64,000 nt of DNA from Azospirillum thiophilum. Its GTDB lineage: Bacteria > Pseudomonadota > Alphaproteobacteria > Azospirillales > Azospirillaceae. The DNA is taken from NCBI RefSeq assembly GCF_001305595.1, contig NZ_CP012407.1:186001-250000 (forward strand), given 5' to 3'. The stretch's first letter is position 1. Each line of letters opens with the position of its first letter. Position numbers and translations under genes: made by a program. Below, one piece after another: positions 1 to 8,116 of this stretch. The notes beneath the pieces are model-generated. The model was given only the letters and a program-made list of their open reading frames with translations, did no database searches and was not told where the DNA came from.

Positions 1-589
1 CGGAGGCTTGGCGCTCCGTGACGTGGCGGGAAGGCACGAACGCGCCGCTGACCTCCCGTTTCGCCGCCGTTCGCGTTCACGCCGCGCACCGCGACGAGGA
101 ACGGGCGGAGCGTCGCCCGGAGGAGTGGCTGCTGATCGAATGGCCCGAGGACGAAGAGAAGCCGACCAAGTCCTGGTTGTCGACACTGCCGGAGACAATG
201 TCGCTCGACGACTTGGTAGAGACCGTCAAGTTGCGGTGGCGCATCGAACGCGATTACCTCGAACTCAAACAGGAACTCGGCCTCGGCCATTATGAGGGCC
301 GGGGCTGGCGCGGATTCCACCATCACGCGACGCTGTGCATCGCCGCCTACGGATTCCTGATCAGGGAACGGGCGGCGATTCCCCCCTCAGCACCACCTCG
401 CTCCGGGCGCCTCCAAGCGCCTAACCTTCCCGAAAGCTTCCGACCCCGCGGGGCCGCCGCCGACGCGCCCTGAGCGCCACGTCCCGACCTCAATCGCCAC
501 CCTGCGCATCGCAATCGCCAGAATGCTCGCCAGAACCCTCCAGCGATGTCCATGCTGCCATCAATCGCGAGCTTTATGACACAGTAGAA
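1..589 (+). mobile_element. IS701-type insertion sequence, left copy, cut by window edge
   Basis: The first 589 bases repeat, in opposite orientation, the segment 18143-18731 of the complete copy further right. The right terminal inverted repeat is at 573-589 (TTTATGACACAGTAGAA) and is followed by CTAG at 590-593, the 4-base target site that also flanks both ends of the complete copy. IS701-family elements are known to make 4-base YTAR duplications, which fits. The encoded protein part is identical to the other copy, so the duplication is recent. The element has landed inside a Tn3-type transposase gene. Confidence 0.9.
3..473 (+). CDS. IS701-type DDE transposase, C-terminal part
   Basis: The reading frame is open from the window edge and ends at 473. 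Its residues match the C-terminal third of the 440-residue transposase at 18259-19581 without a difference. It holds the last catalytic glutamate region (RIERDYLELKQELGLGHYEG), typical of the E of the DDE triad in this family. The N-terminal two thirds, with both catalytic aspartates, lie outside the window, so whether this copy is complete cannot be seen. Confidence 0.9.
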   Translation, partial: EAWRSVTWREGTNAPLTSRFAAVRVHAAHRDEERAERRPEEWLLIEWPEDEEKPTKSWLSTLPETMSLDDLVETVKLRWRIERDYLELKQELGLGHYEGRGWRGFHHHATLCIAAYGFLIRERAAIPPSAPPRSGRLQAPNLPESFRPRGAAADAP

Positions 590-938
590 CTAGGCGGCCG
601 AAGGCGGCGACCCCGGCGTACTCCCGGACCAAGCTGGTCAGCCGGCTGCGATAGGTGGAGGTCTGGTAGTCGGCGAGCACGGTGGCGGGGTTGGTCAGGC
701 CGGGGACCGCGTCCGCCACATGCTCGACGATGACGGGAGGGATGTCTTCGAAAGCGACGAAGTACCCGAGCCGCTGGAAACTCTTGAGCAGAACGAGCAG
801 AGCCAGCCGCACGCCATCCTGGCGGGCGCGGCGGCGAACGAAGGCGATTTCCGCCGGCGTCGGCGTGAAGCGCGCCACCTCCATCGCGGACGTATTGATC
901 TCCAGACGAGGGTAGGCGGTGTCGCTGACCAGGGGCAT
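561..938 (-). pseudogene. tnpA: Tn3-family transposase tnpA, N-terminal fragment
   Basis: The frame starts at 938 and runs leftward into the IS701-type copy at 593. The last residues (CHKARD) and the stop codon are IS sequence, so only about 115 native residues remain. They resemble the N-terminal DNA-binding region (DUF4158 type) of Tn3-family transposases: an RRRARQDGVRLALLVLLK segment followed by a hydrophobic helix and a VPGLTNPATVLADY stretch. The divergent serine resolvase gene at 1148, with a dyad between them, is the normal Tn3-type layout and supports the call. It cannot be functional. The rest of the gene, if kept, would lie left of the window. Confidence 0.7.
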
Positions 939-948
939 GGGGGACGAG

Positions 949-978
949 ACTCACGACAAACACCTCTTTGTCGTGAGT
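949..978. promoter_or_regulatory. Inverted repeat, candidate resolvase (res) subsite
   Basis: A perfect dyad with 12-base arms (ACTCACGACAAA at 949-960 and TTTGTCGTGAGT at 967-978) and a 6-base spacer lies between the divergent tnpA fragment and tnpR. Tn3-family res sites consist of 12-base inverted recognition repeats in exactly this position, so a res subsite is the best guess. A second, weaker pair (TTGCCG at about 1047 and CGGCAA at about 1065) may mark another subsite. The dyad could instead be a transcription terminator or an operator. Confidence 0.45.
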
Positions 979-1147
979 TCCAGACGCAGCGCATCATTCG
1001 ATGCCGACCGCGCCATCCGCTTCACGAGAAAGCCGGAGAAATCTATTGCCGAAAACCCTTCCTCCGGCAAAGGTTATCGGGAGGAGCGGAGGTTGTGTCC
1101 CCAACACAGACCGCGCCGGACGCCGTGACCGGCAGACGGAGGGCACC

Positions 1148-1759
1148 ATGGCAGCAATCGGGTATGCCCGGGTTTCGACACGGGAGGACCGTCAGGTTCT
1201 GGACCGTCAACGCGATGCCTTGCAGGTGGTCCCCTGCTCACGGATTTTCGAGGACCGGACAAGCGGTTTCCATGCCGAGCGTCCCGGCCTAACCGCCTGC
1301 CTGGACTACCTGCGCCCCGGTGATGTTCTGGTGGTGCTCGACCTTGATCGGCTCGGCCGTCGGGCGCGCGACCTGATCGGGCTGGTCGAGGACCTGGAGA
1401 AGAAAGGCATCGCCTTCCGGGCGCTGAACACGCCGATGGACACCAGCACTCCGGCCGGCCGCGCCTTTCTGCAGATCCAGGCCGCCTTTGCAGAAATGGA
1501 ACGCAACCTGATCCGGCAACGGGTCCAGGAAGGCCTGATCGCGGCCCGTGCCCGTGGCCGCCAGGGCGGACGACCGCGCATCATGACGGTCGAGCGCTTG
1601 CGTTACGCCCAGCACCTGATGGCCGACCAGACACGCAGCATTCCCCAGATCTGCCGCGAGCTGGGCGATATCCCCTCAAGCACGCTCTACCACTACCTCC
1701 ACGCCGACGGCACTCTCAAGGAACCGGGGTGCCGATTGCTGGAAATCGTGAAGCTGTAG
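1148..1759 (+). CDS. tnpR: Serine recombinase / Tn3-type resolvase
   Basis: A 203-residue small serine recombinase. The catalytic domain starts MAAIGYARVSTRED, with Ser10 as the expected nucleophile. It continues with the LDLDRLGRRARDLI and TPAGRAFLQIQAAFAEMERN segments typical of resolvases and invertases, and ends in a helix-turn-helix region (residues about 150-190, ARGRQGGRPRI onward). The ATG at 1148 is preceded by GGAGGG and begins the conserved fold; a longer upstream frame carries no domain sequence. Together with the tnpA fragment it is the remnant of a Tn3-type transposon. The gene looks intact and could still act on res sites in trans. Confidence 0.88.
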   Translation: MAAIGYARVSTREDRQVLDRQRDALQVVPCSRIFEDRTSGFHAERPGLTACLDYLRPGDVLVVLDLDRLGRRARDLIGLVEDLEKKGIAFRALNTPMDTSTPAGRAFLQIQAAFAEMERNLIRQRVQEGLIAARARGRQGGRPRIMTVERLRYAQHLMADQTRSIPQICRELGDIPSSTLYHYLHADGTLKEPGCRLLEIVKL

Positions 1760-1967
1760 AGGCTTGTCGCCACCGGCATCGACTTGGCGGGCGCATTTTC
1801 GGACCGACCGGGCCGATGTGTGAATTCGTGGAAGGAATCGTTACCGTGGCCCTACATGACGCTGGAAACCATCGCCCCGCTCGGCGATGATCCCCTCGTC
1901 AGCCTGCCCGCCGTGGCTGCCTGACCATCCGGCCAGACAAGCCGGAGAACATGATGAGCGACCCAGG
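1760..1967. other. Non-coding stretch after the resolvase, probable transposon debris
   Basis: I see no gene with coding character between the resolvase stop and the istB-like tail. The DNA is less GC-rich than its surroundings, and short frames are interrupted on both strands. It is most likely decayed mobile-element sequence, because identifiable transposon fragments lie on both sides. Confidence 0.4.
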
Positions 1968-2054
1968 TCCTACACCACGCTCAGGGGCACGATCCATCAC
2001 TGCGACATCCTGGAAACCGGCAACGAGAGCTGGCGGTTCAAGAACCGCTCCTGA
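1968..2054 (+). pseudogene. istB: IS21-type istB (ATPase helper) C-terminal tail
   Basis: In one frame the DNA encodes TIHHCDILETGNESWRFKNR before a TGA at 2052-2054. This closely resembles the extreme C terminus of IstB-type ATP-binding proteins of IS21-family elements, which end in an LTHHCDIVETGNxSxRFKN-like sequence. Nothing upstream stays in frame, so only the last 25-30 codons survive. This is a remnant, identified from memory of the family. Confidence 0.5.
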
Positions 2055-2308
2055 TCCAAAGCCTTCCCCCCGTCCGTTGCCCAGGGGGGCCCACAGGCCC
2101 CTCCCGTGGACTCCCTGGACAACGAGTTCTGCAACCGCAAGCGTGGCTGGAAATTGGAAGCCGATTGACACCGTCGATCGCCTGTGGACGCGTGCCGAGC
2201 TTCTCCGGGCTACTGTCCCAACTCCGGTTCGCCGAAGGATAGCCATGGCGGAACATCGAGCAGGTCAGCTATTCTTTGGCTTCAAGGAATGGAATGGCGT
2301 GGCCCGGT
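2055..2308. other. Intergenic region upstream of the glycosyltransferase fusion
   Basis: No convincing gene. A short frame near 2105-2165 (DSLDNEFCNRKRGWKLEAD) could be another transposase scrap, but it is too short to assign. The promoter of the gene starting at 2309 should lie here; I could not pick out a clear -35/-10 pair. Confidence 0.35.
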
Positions 2309-4372
2309 ATGCGAGTAGCGTTGCTGAACACCTTCGATACCAATGGCGGAGCAGCCCGCGCGGCGTACCGGCTATTTCAAGGGTTGGGGCGCATCGGGAT
2401 CGATCGAAAGTTGTATGTGTCGCGACAAGACGATCCACACCCCGATGTCGTCGTCGTCCGTCCGGAGACACCGGCGGAGATCGCGGACTGGCAGGAGCGT
2501 GAAGCGGCGATACGCGCTGAGGAGGCCGCATACCCAGCTCTCATACGGCCTTTTTCACCGTTCCATTCCGAGCGTGCGGCCCGTGCCGAGTTGTTGGAAC
2601 GGCGATTGATGCCCGCCGATGTCATCAACCTTCACTGGACCCGTGGTCTTGTGGATTGGAGCCATTTCCTGGCAGCCCGTCCGGCGGACGTGCCTCTGGT
2701 CTGGACGCTGCACGACCAGCATGCCCTAACCGGAGGTTGTCACTACACCGGGGACTGCGTAGGGTTTACAAATCGCTGCGGATGCTGCCCCGTTTTGGAG
2801 TCCAGAGATCGCGACGATCTGTCGGCCCATGTGCTGGCCCGCAAGCGCGCGGCCTTGGCGTTCTTCACGGGGCCACTGCATGTGGTGACCCCCAGCCGCT
2901 GGCTCGCCGATCAGGTGCGGCGCAGCGCCCTGTTCCAGGACCGCCCGGTACATGTCATCCCCTATGGCCTCGACAGCGATCGGTTCCGTCCGCGCAATGC
3001 CGGTGCCCTGCGCGACCGGCTGGGGATTGGGCGCGACGCCCTCGTGCTCCTGTTCGTCGCCCATGACCTGACCGATTCCCGCAAGGGGTTGGATATGCTG
3101 CAAGAGGCGCTTCGTGCGGTTGCGTGTCCCGACGGCTGTGTCCTGGTTTTGGTCGGCCAGGGAACGGTCTCCCATTCGGCTGGGGTGCGGGTGGTCGAAG
3201 CAGGCGCCGTGACGAACGACGACGAGATGGCGATGTACTACAGCATGGCGGATCTGCTGGTGGTGCCCAGCCGACAGGACAACTACCCCAACACCGCGTT
3301 GGAGGCCCTGGCCTGCGGCACTCCGGTGCTGGGGTTTCCGATTGGCGGTCTTATCGATCTGGTGGGCGGGACCGAGCGGGGGTTTCTCGCGACCGGAGAC
3401 AAGGCGGGAGATCTGGCCCGCGCCCTGGCGGACACGGTGTCTGATCGCCGACAACTGGAACTCCGGGGGCATGCCGCCCGGGACTTCGTAAAGCGCGAGT
3501 GCACCCTAGAGCGCCAAGCCGAACGCTACGCCACCCTGTACGCTGAACTCCATGCGTCGGCCACGGTAAAGCCGAGCCGACCTCAACCCGAACGGCGGCC
3601 CGGCGGGAGCATGGTGGACCGACGCGATGCCATCCTGTCGCTGACTCCGGCCCATGGGGGCATGTCAGTCACCTCCTATGGCGTCTGGGATTTCATTTTC
3701 CGCACCCAGGCGGAGCAGGGCATTGCCGGCGACGGACTGGAGATCGGGGTGTTCCGCGGCACAGGCGCTGCTGCCATCTGCCTGAATCTGCGGGCGGGCG
3801 AACGTTTTTGTGGCATCGACCGGGACCTGGACCGGGATGGGGTGCTGGCCAATATCGCCGCCGCCGGCTGCAACGGGACGGCCCGTATCGAACTCCTGGC
3901 CGCCTGTTCCCGTCACGTTCGCCGGCAGGGGCTGGCGGACGCATACAGGAGCAGCTGCCGCTTCCTGCACATCGACGGCGAGCATTCTTATGACGCCGTG
4001 CGCAGCGACCTTGATCTATGCATTCCGCTGATGACCGATGGCGGCGTCATCAGCGTGGACGATTTCTTCAATCCAGATACCGTTTGCGTAACCCATGCAG
4101 TATTCGACCATTTGCGCGACCGGCCGCACGACATACGGTTGTTCCTGTGCGGCGGTGGCAAGGCTTATCTGTGCGCGCCGCGGGACCTGCGGGCATGGCG
4201 CGCAGCTTGCCTGGACCGGCTGGTCCCCTTCTTGGATTCTGTGCACGGAACTGCGGTGCGTCTGTCCAAGAACAGCCACGCCTGGGAGTTGGACTATCTG
4301 GGACTCGCGCCGCGTGGCGACGGCGCTCCTTATCAGGAGATCGGCCGTTATCGGGACACGCCGCCTGCATGA
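2309..4372 (+). CDS. Glycosyltransferase family 4 fused to a class I SAM methyltransferase
   Basis: A two-domain protein of about 687 residues. Residues 1-410 are a GT-B, family 4-type glycosyltransferase. It opens MRVALLNTFDTNGGAARAAY and carries VHVIPYGLDSDRF, the LLFVAHDL strand and the donor-site region SRQDNYPNTALEALACGTPV, including the EALACG motif. From about residue 450 a SAM-dependent methyltransferase of the Methyltransf_24 type follows (DGLEIGVFRGTGAAAI, then FLHIDGEHSYDAVRSDL and GGVISVDDFF). The ATG at 2309 is chosen because the GT fold starts there; a TTG at 2276 would add 11 residues. Such fusions usually build and methylate a surface glycan. The 3' end overlaps convergent galE by 25 bases. 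Confidence 0.85.
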   Translation: MRVALLNTFDTNGGAARAAYRLFQGLGRIGIDRKLYVSRQDDPHPDVVVVRPETPAEIADWQEREAAIRAEEAAYPALIRPFSPFHSERAARAELLERRLMPADVINLHWTRGLVDWSHFLAARPADVPLVWTLHDQHALTGGCHYTGDCVGFTNRCGCCPVLESRDRDDLSAHVLARKRAALAFFTGPLHVVTPSRWLADQVRRSALFQDRPVHVIPYGLDSDRFRPRNAGALRDRLGIGRDALVLLFVAHDLTDSRKGLDMLQEALRAVACPDGCVLVLVGQGTVSHSAGVRVVEAGAVTNDDEMAMYYSMADLLVVPSRQDNYPNTALEALACGTPVLGFPIGGLIDLVGGTERGFLATGDKAGDLARALADTVSDRRQLELRGHAARDFVKRECTLERQAERYATLYAELHASATVKPSRPQPERRPGGSMVDRRDAILSLTPAHGGMSVTSYGVWDFIFRTQAEQGIAGDGLEIGVFRGTGAAAICLNLRAGERFCGIDRDLDRDGVLANIAAAGCNGTARIELLAACSRHVRRQGLADAYRSSCRFLHIDGEHSYDAVRSDLDLCIPLMTDGGVISVDDFFNPDTVCVTHAVFDHLRDRPHDIRLFLCGGGKAYLCAPRDLRAWRAACLDRLVPFLDSVHGTAVRLSKNSHAWELDYLGLAPRGDGAPYQEIGRYRDTPPA

Positions 4373-5388
4373 AGGGCGCAAGGGGTGGTCTCGACCGCCC
4401 CTTCGGTCATGGCTGGGGACCGTTGGCGCATCCAAGCATAGGCGGTCGTGACTGTGTCGGCGATGTCGGTGACCGTCGGTGCCCAACCCAGCGTCTTCCG
4501 CGCCATGGCCGCGTCGGCCACGAGGATCGCCGGATCGCCGGGCCGTCGCGGCAGCAGCCGGTGGGGAACAGCGCGGCCGGTCACCTGCTCCACGACCTCC
4601 AGCAACTGCAGGACGGACGTTCCGCGTTCCGTCCCAAGGTTGAGCGCGACGCTCCGGCCACCGTCGCGGAGATAGTCGAGCGCACGGACATGGGCATCGG
4701 CAAGATCGCAAACATGGATGTAGTCCCGGACCGCACTGCCGTCCGGCGTTGGGAAATCCGTGCCGTAGACATCGAAACATGGAATCCGGCCATCCACCGT
4801 CATGAGCAGAAGCGGAATGGCGTGTGTTTCGGGATCGTGCAACTCTCCGATCTCTCCATCGGGATCGGCCCCCGCGGCGTTGAAGTAGCGCAACACGACC
4901 GAGGCGATGTCGTAGGCTCGGCTATAGTCGGTCAGAACGTGCTCGACCATCAATTTGCTGGTGCCGTAGGGGGTGATGGGGCGTTGAGGATGGCTTTCGG
5001 TCAGCGGCACGACATCCGGAATGCCATACGTCGCGCAGGTGCTGGAGAACACCAGCATCTTCACGCCGTGCCGGCGCATTGCGTCGAGCAGCGTCAGGCT
5101 GCCAGTAACGTTGACGTGGTAATAGGGGCCAGGATTGCTCATCGACTCGCCGACATATGCGAGAGCCGCGAAGTGCATCACGCAGTCCGGCCGATACCGC
5201 TGGAACACCCGGTCCAGCGCAGTGGCGTCCGAGACATCTCCAATCTCCAGCGGTCCCCATCTTACCAACTCGCGCCGCCCACGGCTGAGATTGTCGAAAA
5301 CGACGGGTTCGTGCCCGCGGCGCGCCAGCTGCTTGCACACATGGGAACCGATGTAGCCTGCCCCTCCTGTGACCAAAACACGTGCCAT
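4348..5388 (-). CDS. galE: UDP-glucose 4-epimerase (extended SDR)
   Basis: A 346-residue nucleotide-sugar epimerase. It has the NAD-binding GGAGYIGSH motif at the N terminus, the SSTCATYG serine/threonine strand, the catalytic YGTSK (YxxxK) pair and a GalE-like DYIHVCDLADAHVRAL segment. Known GalE enzymes interconvert UDP-glucose and UDP-galactose, or the N-acetyl forms, in the cytoplasm. It is the last gene of the long - strand glycan cluster, about 125 bases after the amidotransferase, and supplies nucleotide-sugar precursors. Substrate preference (Glc or GlcNAc) cannot be read from the sequence. Its end overlaps the convergent gene at 2309-4372. Confidence 0.93.
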   Translation of the reverse strand: MARVLVTGGAGYIGSHVCKQLARRGHEPVVFDNLSRGRRELVRWGPLEIGDVSDATALDRVFQRYRPDCVMHFAALAYVGESMSNPGPYYHVNVTGSLTLLDAMRRHGVKMLVFSSTCATYGIPDVVPLTESHPQRPITPYGTSKLMVEHVLTDYSRAYDIASVVLRYFNAAGADPDGEIGELHDPETHAIPLLLMTVDGRIPCFDVYGTDFPTPDGSAVRDYIHVCDLADAHVRALDYLRDGGRSVALNLGTERGTSVLQLLEVVEQVTGRAVPHRLLPRRPGDPAILVADAAMARKTLGWAPTVTDIADTVTTAYAWMRQRSPAMTEGAVETTPCALHAGGVSR

Positions 5389-5513
5389 TTCACCGCCTGC
5401 GATTACGCTGCCGCATCATGAGGATGGTTGTCGCGCGCTGCCGTGCGCACAAGACTATGCGACACCTGCCAACAAAGCCTTAAACACTCCGGCGGCAGAC
5501 GGTCCATCCGATC

Positions 5514-6698
5514 TCATTCAGGCACCGGGCACGCCGCCGACTCCCAGATGTTGCGCTTGATCCATTGACCATCAGCCTTCCGGCCCCAGACCCGCGGGCT
5601 GCGAAAGCGATCAGCGATCCCATCGAACCATTCCTCCGTCCGCCCCACATAGTCCAGCCAGAAATCGAGATCCGAGGGGCGAACCTGATCGTACTTGCGA
5701 ACCATGGCGATTCCCTGCTCACGGCTCATGTAGCCGTCGCGGATGTCTTTGCAGGCGTGGTCTGTGCCGCGGCCATAGCCGAACTTGATGTATTTCATGA
5801 AGTCATGTGCACCATTCTCGTATCGGTCATCCAGGTTGGACATGGTGCGGTAGGTGCGGTCGAACGCGACAGGGGAGGGTTGCCAGCCATAGCGCTCGGT
5901 CACCAGCTTGGAATGAGCGTTGGCATCCCAGCGGTCATAGTTGCCGATGTAGATGCCGCGCGTGCCATTGGCCACGATCTCCTCGTCGGACGGGTACTTG
6001 AAGCACTCAAGCTCCCCCTCCTCAACGGGGTCCTCTTCGTCGCCCACGAAGTCGTGCCAGTCGAACCCGCGCAATGCCATGTCCTTACGCCAACGGGCCG
6101 TGAACTCGGGATAGTCGTTCACCGACAACATACCGCCGACCAGTGTCCAGCCGTGCTCGCCATAGAACACCAGCTTGATGCCCATCCGGGTGGCGATCTT
6201 CATGGGAAGAGTCTGGATGCCCGCATGAGCGTGCCAGTTCATGTCCCCCGTCTTGCGGAAGCCCAACCGGTTCATGCGGATCAGCATGTCTACGGAGGGG
6301 CTTACGACAAGATGGTCGGTCTTGAAGACCTCTTTCATGCGCATCAGGTTGCGCCAGCCGGTTTCCAGATAGTTGTTGCCGTTGTAGGTCACCAGAAGTG
6401 GTCGCAAGCCCAGCTTCTCGGTGACGAAATGGGTCTGGAAATAGCTATCCTTGCCACCCGACACGCCGATCACGCATTCATAGCCGGACGGTCGGCGATA
6501 GGGTTCCACCAAGTCCAGAAGTTCCTGCAGCCGAGCGTCCCAATCCAGTTGGCTGCGCAGTCGGTGCACCCGGCATCCCGAGCAGACGCCGTTCCGGTCG
6601 AATGCCATAGGAAGAGCGGAGCTTGCGGGATAGACGCAGTGCGTGCACCACCGAAGCGCCGGCGGTTCCGTCGGACAGGGAATGCCCTCTTGGGTCAT
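5514..6698 (-). CDS. N-acetyl sugar amidotransferase, WbpG/PseA type
   Basis: A 394-residue ATP-dependent amidotransferase of the PP-loop superfamily. A Cys pair set (CTHC at 18-21, CSGC at 39-42) likely binds zinc, and the PP-loop VSGGKDSYFQ (80-85 core) binds ATP. The family (WbpG, PseA) places a nitrogen from ammonia on an N-acetyl sugar to form an acetamidino group, as in LPS O-antigens and in pseudaminic-type sugars of flagellin. Its ATG overlaps the end of the HisF-like gene (ATGA), and a HisH-like glutaminase follows upstream, the partner set expected from Pseudomonas LPS clusters. The exact sugar substrate is unknown. Confidence 0.88.
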   Translation of the reverse strand: MTQEGIPCPTEPPALRWCTHCVYPASSALPMAFDRNGVCSGCRVHRLRSQLDWDARLQELLDLVEPYRRPSGYECVIGVSGGKDSYFQTHFVTEKLGLRPLLVTYNGNNYLETGWRNLMRMKEVFKTDHLVVSPSVDMLIRMNRLGFRKTGDMNWHAHAGIQTLPMKIATRMGIKLVFYGEHGWTLVGGMLSVNDYPEFTARWRKDMALRGFDWHDFVGDEEDPVEEGELECFKYPSDEEIVANGTRGIYIGNYDRWDANAHSKLVTERYGWQPSPVAFDRTYRTMSNLDDRYENGAHDFMKYIKFGYGRGTDHACKDIRDGYMSREQGIAMVRKYDQVRPSDLDFWLDYVGRTEEWFDGIADRFRSPRVWGRKADGQWIKRNIWESAACPVPE

Positions 6699-7486
6699 CG
6701 GATATCCTCCAGGTGGCTGCGCAGGAAAGCCTTGGCCACGGGATAAGCGTTTTCCTTGAAGTGGAAGATGTTGCCGGCCGCCACGGCCATTGCGGGGGTT
6801 TGGCTGAGCACGGCCAGGAAATGGTCGTTGCGCCCAGCACCGCCGCAGGCGATGACAGGAATGGAAACGGCGTCCGCGACGGCGGCGATGGTGTCGAGGT
6901 CGAAGCCGCCGGCCATGCCGTCCCGGTCCATAGCGTTTAGCAGGATCTCGCCCGCGCCCAGATCCTGGGCCCGTCGAGCCCAGGCGACTGCATCATGACC
7001 GGTGTATTGGATGCCTCCCCCGGTGAAGACCCGCGCCTTGCCCTCCAGTATCCGGTAGTCGATGCTCGCCACCACCGCCTGCGATCCGAAGGCGCGCGCC
7101 GCATCCGTCACCAGGTCGGGCGATTGATCGAGGGCGGTGTTCAGGGTCACCTTGTCCGCCCCGTTCTGGATGCGCAGCACAACATCTTGCAGCGTGCGGA
7201 TTCGGCCGCCGAAGGTCAGCGGCATGCAGCACTGTCCCCCGACGCGGTTGATAAAGTCCAGCACCGTGGTCACCGGCGCGTAACGGTAGTCCAGGCGGTG
7301 GTGGTCAAAGCGCGATGCCTCCTCCCCAATGTCCAGAACGACCAACTCGTCAACGTCCCACTGCGCCATCCGCTCCACGTGGGCCACGGGGTCGCCGATG
7401 AAATTGTGGATCGCGAAGTCCTCGCTGCGCACCATCCAGCCGTCCTTCAGGTACAGCACCGCGATCAGCCGCCGCTTGTGCATCAC
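6695..7486 (-). CDS. HisF-like amidotransferase channel subunit, glycan type
   Basis: A 263-residue (beta/alpha)8 protein of the HisF family. It keeps LTFGGRIRTLQDV, NGADKVTLNTA, ASIDYR and the C-terminal IPVIACGGAGRNDHF phosphate loop. At the N terminus, where histidine-pathway HisF has CLDVxDG with the catalytic aspartate, this protein reads VLYLKDG, so the first catalytic Asp is replaced by Tyr. This fits a role in passing ammonia from the HisH-like glutaminase to the WbpG-like enzyme instead of making imidazole glycerol phosphate. It overlaps both neighbours by 4 bases. Confidence 0.87.
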   Translation of the reverse strand: MMHKRRLIAVLYLKDGWMVRSEDFAIHNFIGDPVAHVERMAQWDVDELVVLDIGEEASRFDHHRLDYRYAPVTTVLDFINRVGGQCCMPLTFGGRIRTLQDVVLRIQNGADKVTLNTALDQSPDLVTDAARAFGSQAVVASIDYRILEGKARVFTGGGIQYTGHDAVAWARRAQDLGAGEILLNAMDRDGMAGGFDLDTIAAVADAVSIPVIACGGAGRNDHFLAVLSQTPAMAVAAGNIFHFKENAYPVAKAFLRSHLEDIR

Positions 7487-8103
7487 CCGTCCTCCAGGAA
7501 GCGGGCCAGCAGATCGGCTCCCGCGGCCGTGCTTTTCTCCGGATGGAATTGGACGCCCAGGATGGCGCCGCGCCGCACGGCCGACACGAACGGCCCGCCA
7601 TACTTCGTGGTAGCGGCAACGAAATCGGCGGGGCAGTCCATGGCGTAGGAATGGACGAAGTAGAAGTCCCGCCCGTCCAACGGGCCGAACAGCGGGTCGT
7701 CCGGGTGACAGGCCCGCACCGTGTTCCAGCCCACATGCGGAACCCGAAGGGTTGGGTTGCCGGCGCCCAACCGCACAACCCGGCCTGGGATCCAGCCCAA
7801 GCCCTGGTGGCTGCCGAACTCCTCGCAGGCGTCTGCCAGCATCTGCATGCCTACGCAGATGCCCAGGAACGGGGTGCCGCCCCCCAGCACCCGGTCGGCC
7901 AGAGCAGTGTCGAGACCGGTCTCACGCAGGCGTTGCAAAGCCGTTCCGATGGCACCGACACCGGGCAAGATGATGCGGTCGGGAGCAAATGCCATGAGGG
8001 CCACTCCGTCGGTCACCCGCTCGGCCGTCGCCGTCAGTCGCCGGCAAGCGTTCAGCACCGACTGGACATTTCCGATGCCGTAATCGATCACCGCGACGCG
8101 CAT
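7483..8103 (-). CDS. HisH-like glutamine amidotransferase subunit
   Basis: A 206-residue class I glutaminase. The nucleophile is Cys83 in LGICVGMQ, and the His/Glu pair is in GVQFHPEKS (His187, Glu189). The first strand is MRVAVIDYGIGN and the oxyanion region LPGVGAIG, all as in HisH. It would release ammonia from glutamine for the adjacent HisF-like and WbpG-like proteins. The ATG at 8103 is chosen because the fold starts there; a longer frame upstream overlaps the methyltransferase gene. It overlaps the hisF-like gene by 4 bases. The intact triad contrasts with the altered HisF-like active site. Confidence 0.92.
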   Translation of the reverse strand: MRVAVIDYGIGNVQSVLNACRRLTATAERVTDGVALMAFAPDRIILPGVGAIGTALQRLRETGLDTALADRVLGGGTPFLGICVGMQMLADACEEFGSHQGLGWIPGRVVRLGAGNPTLRVPHVGWNTVRACHPDDPLFGPLDGRDFYFVHSYAMDCPADFVAATTKYGGPFVSAVRRGAILGVQFHPEKSTAAGADLLARFLEDG

Positions 8104-8116
8104 GCCGTACTGCTCC

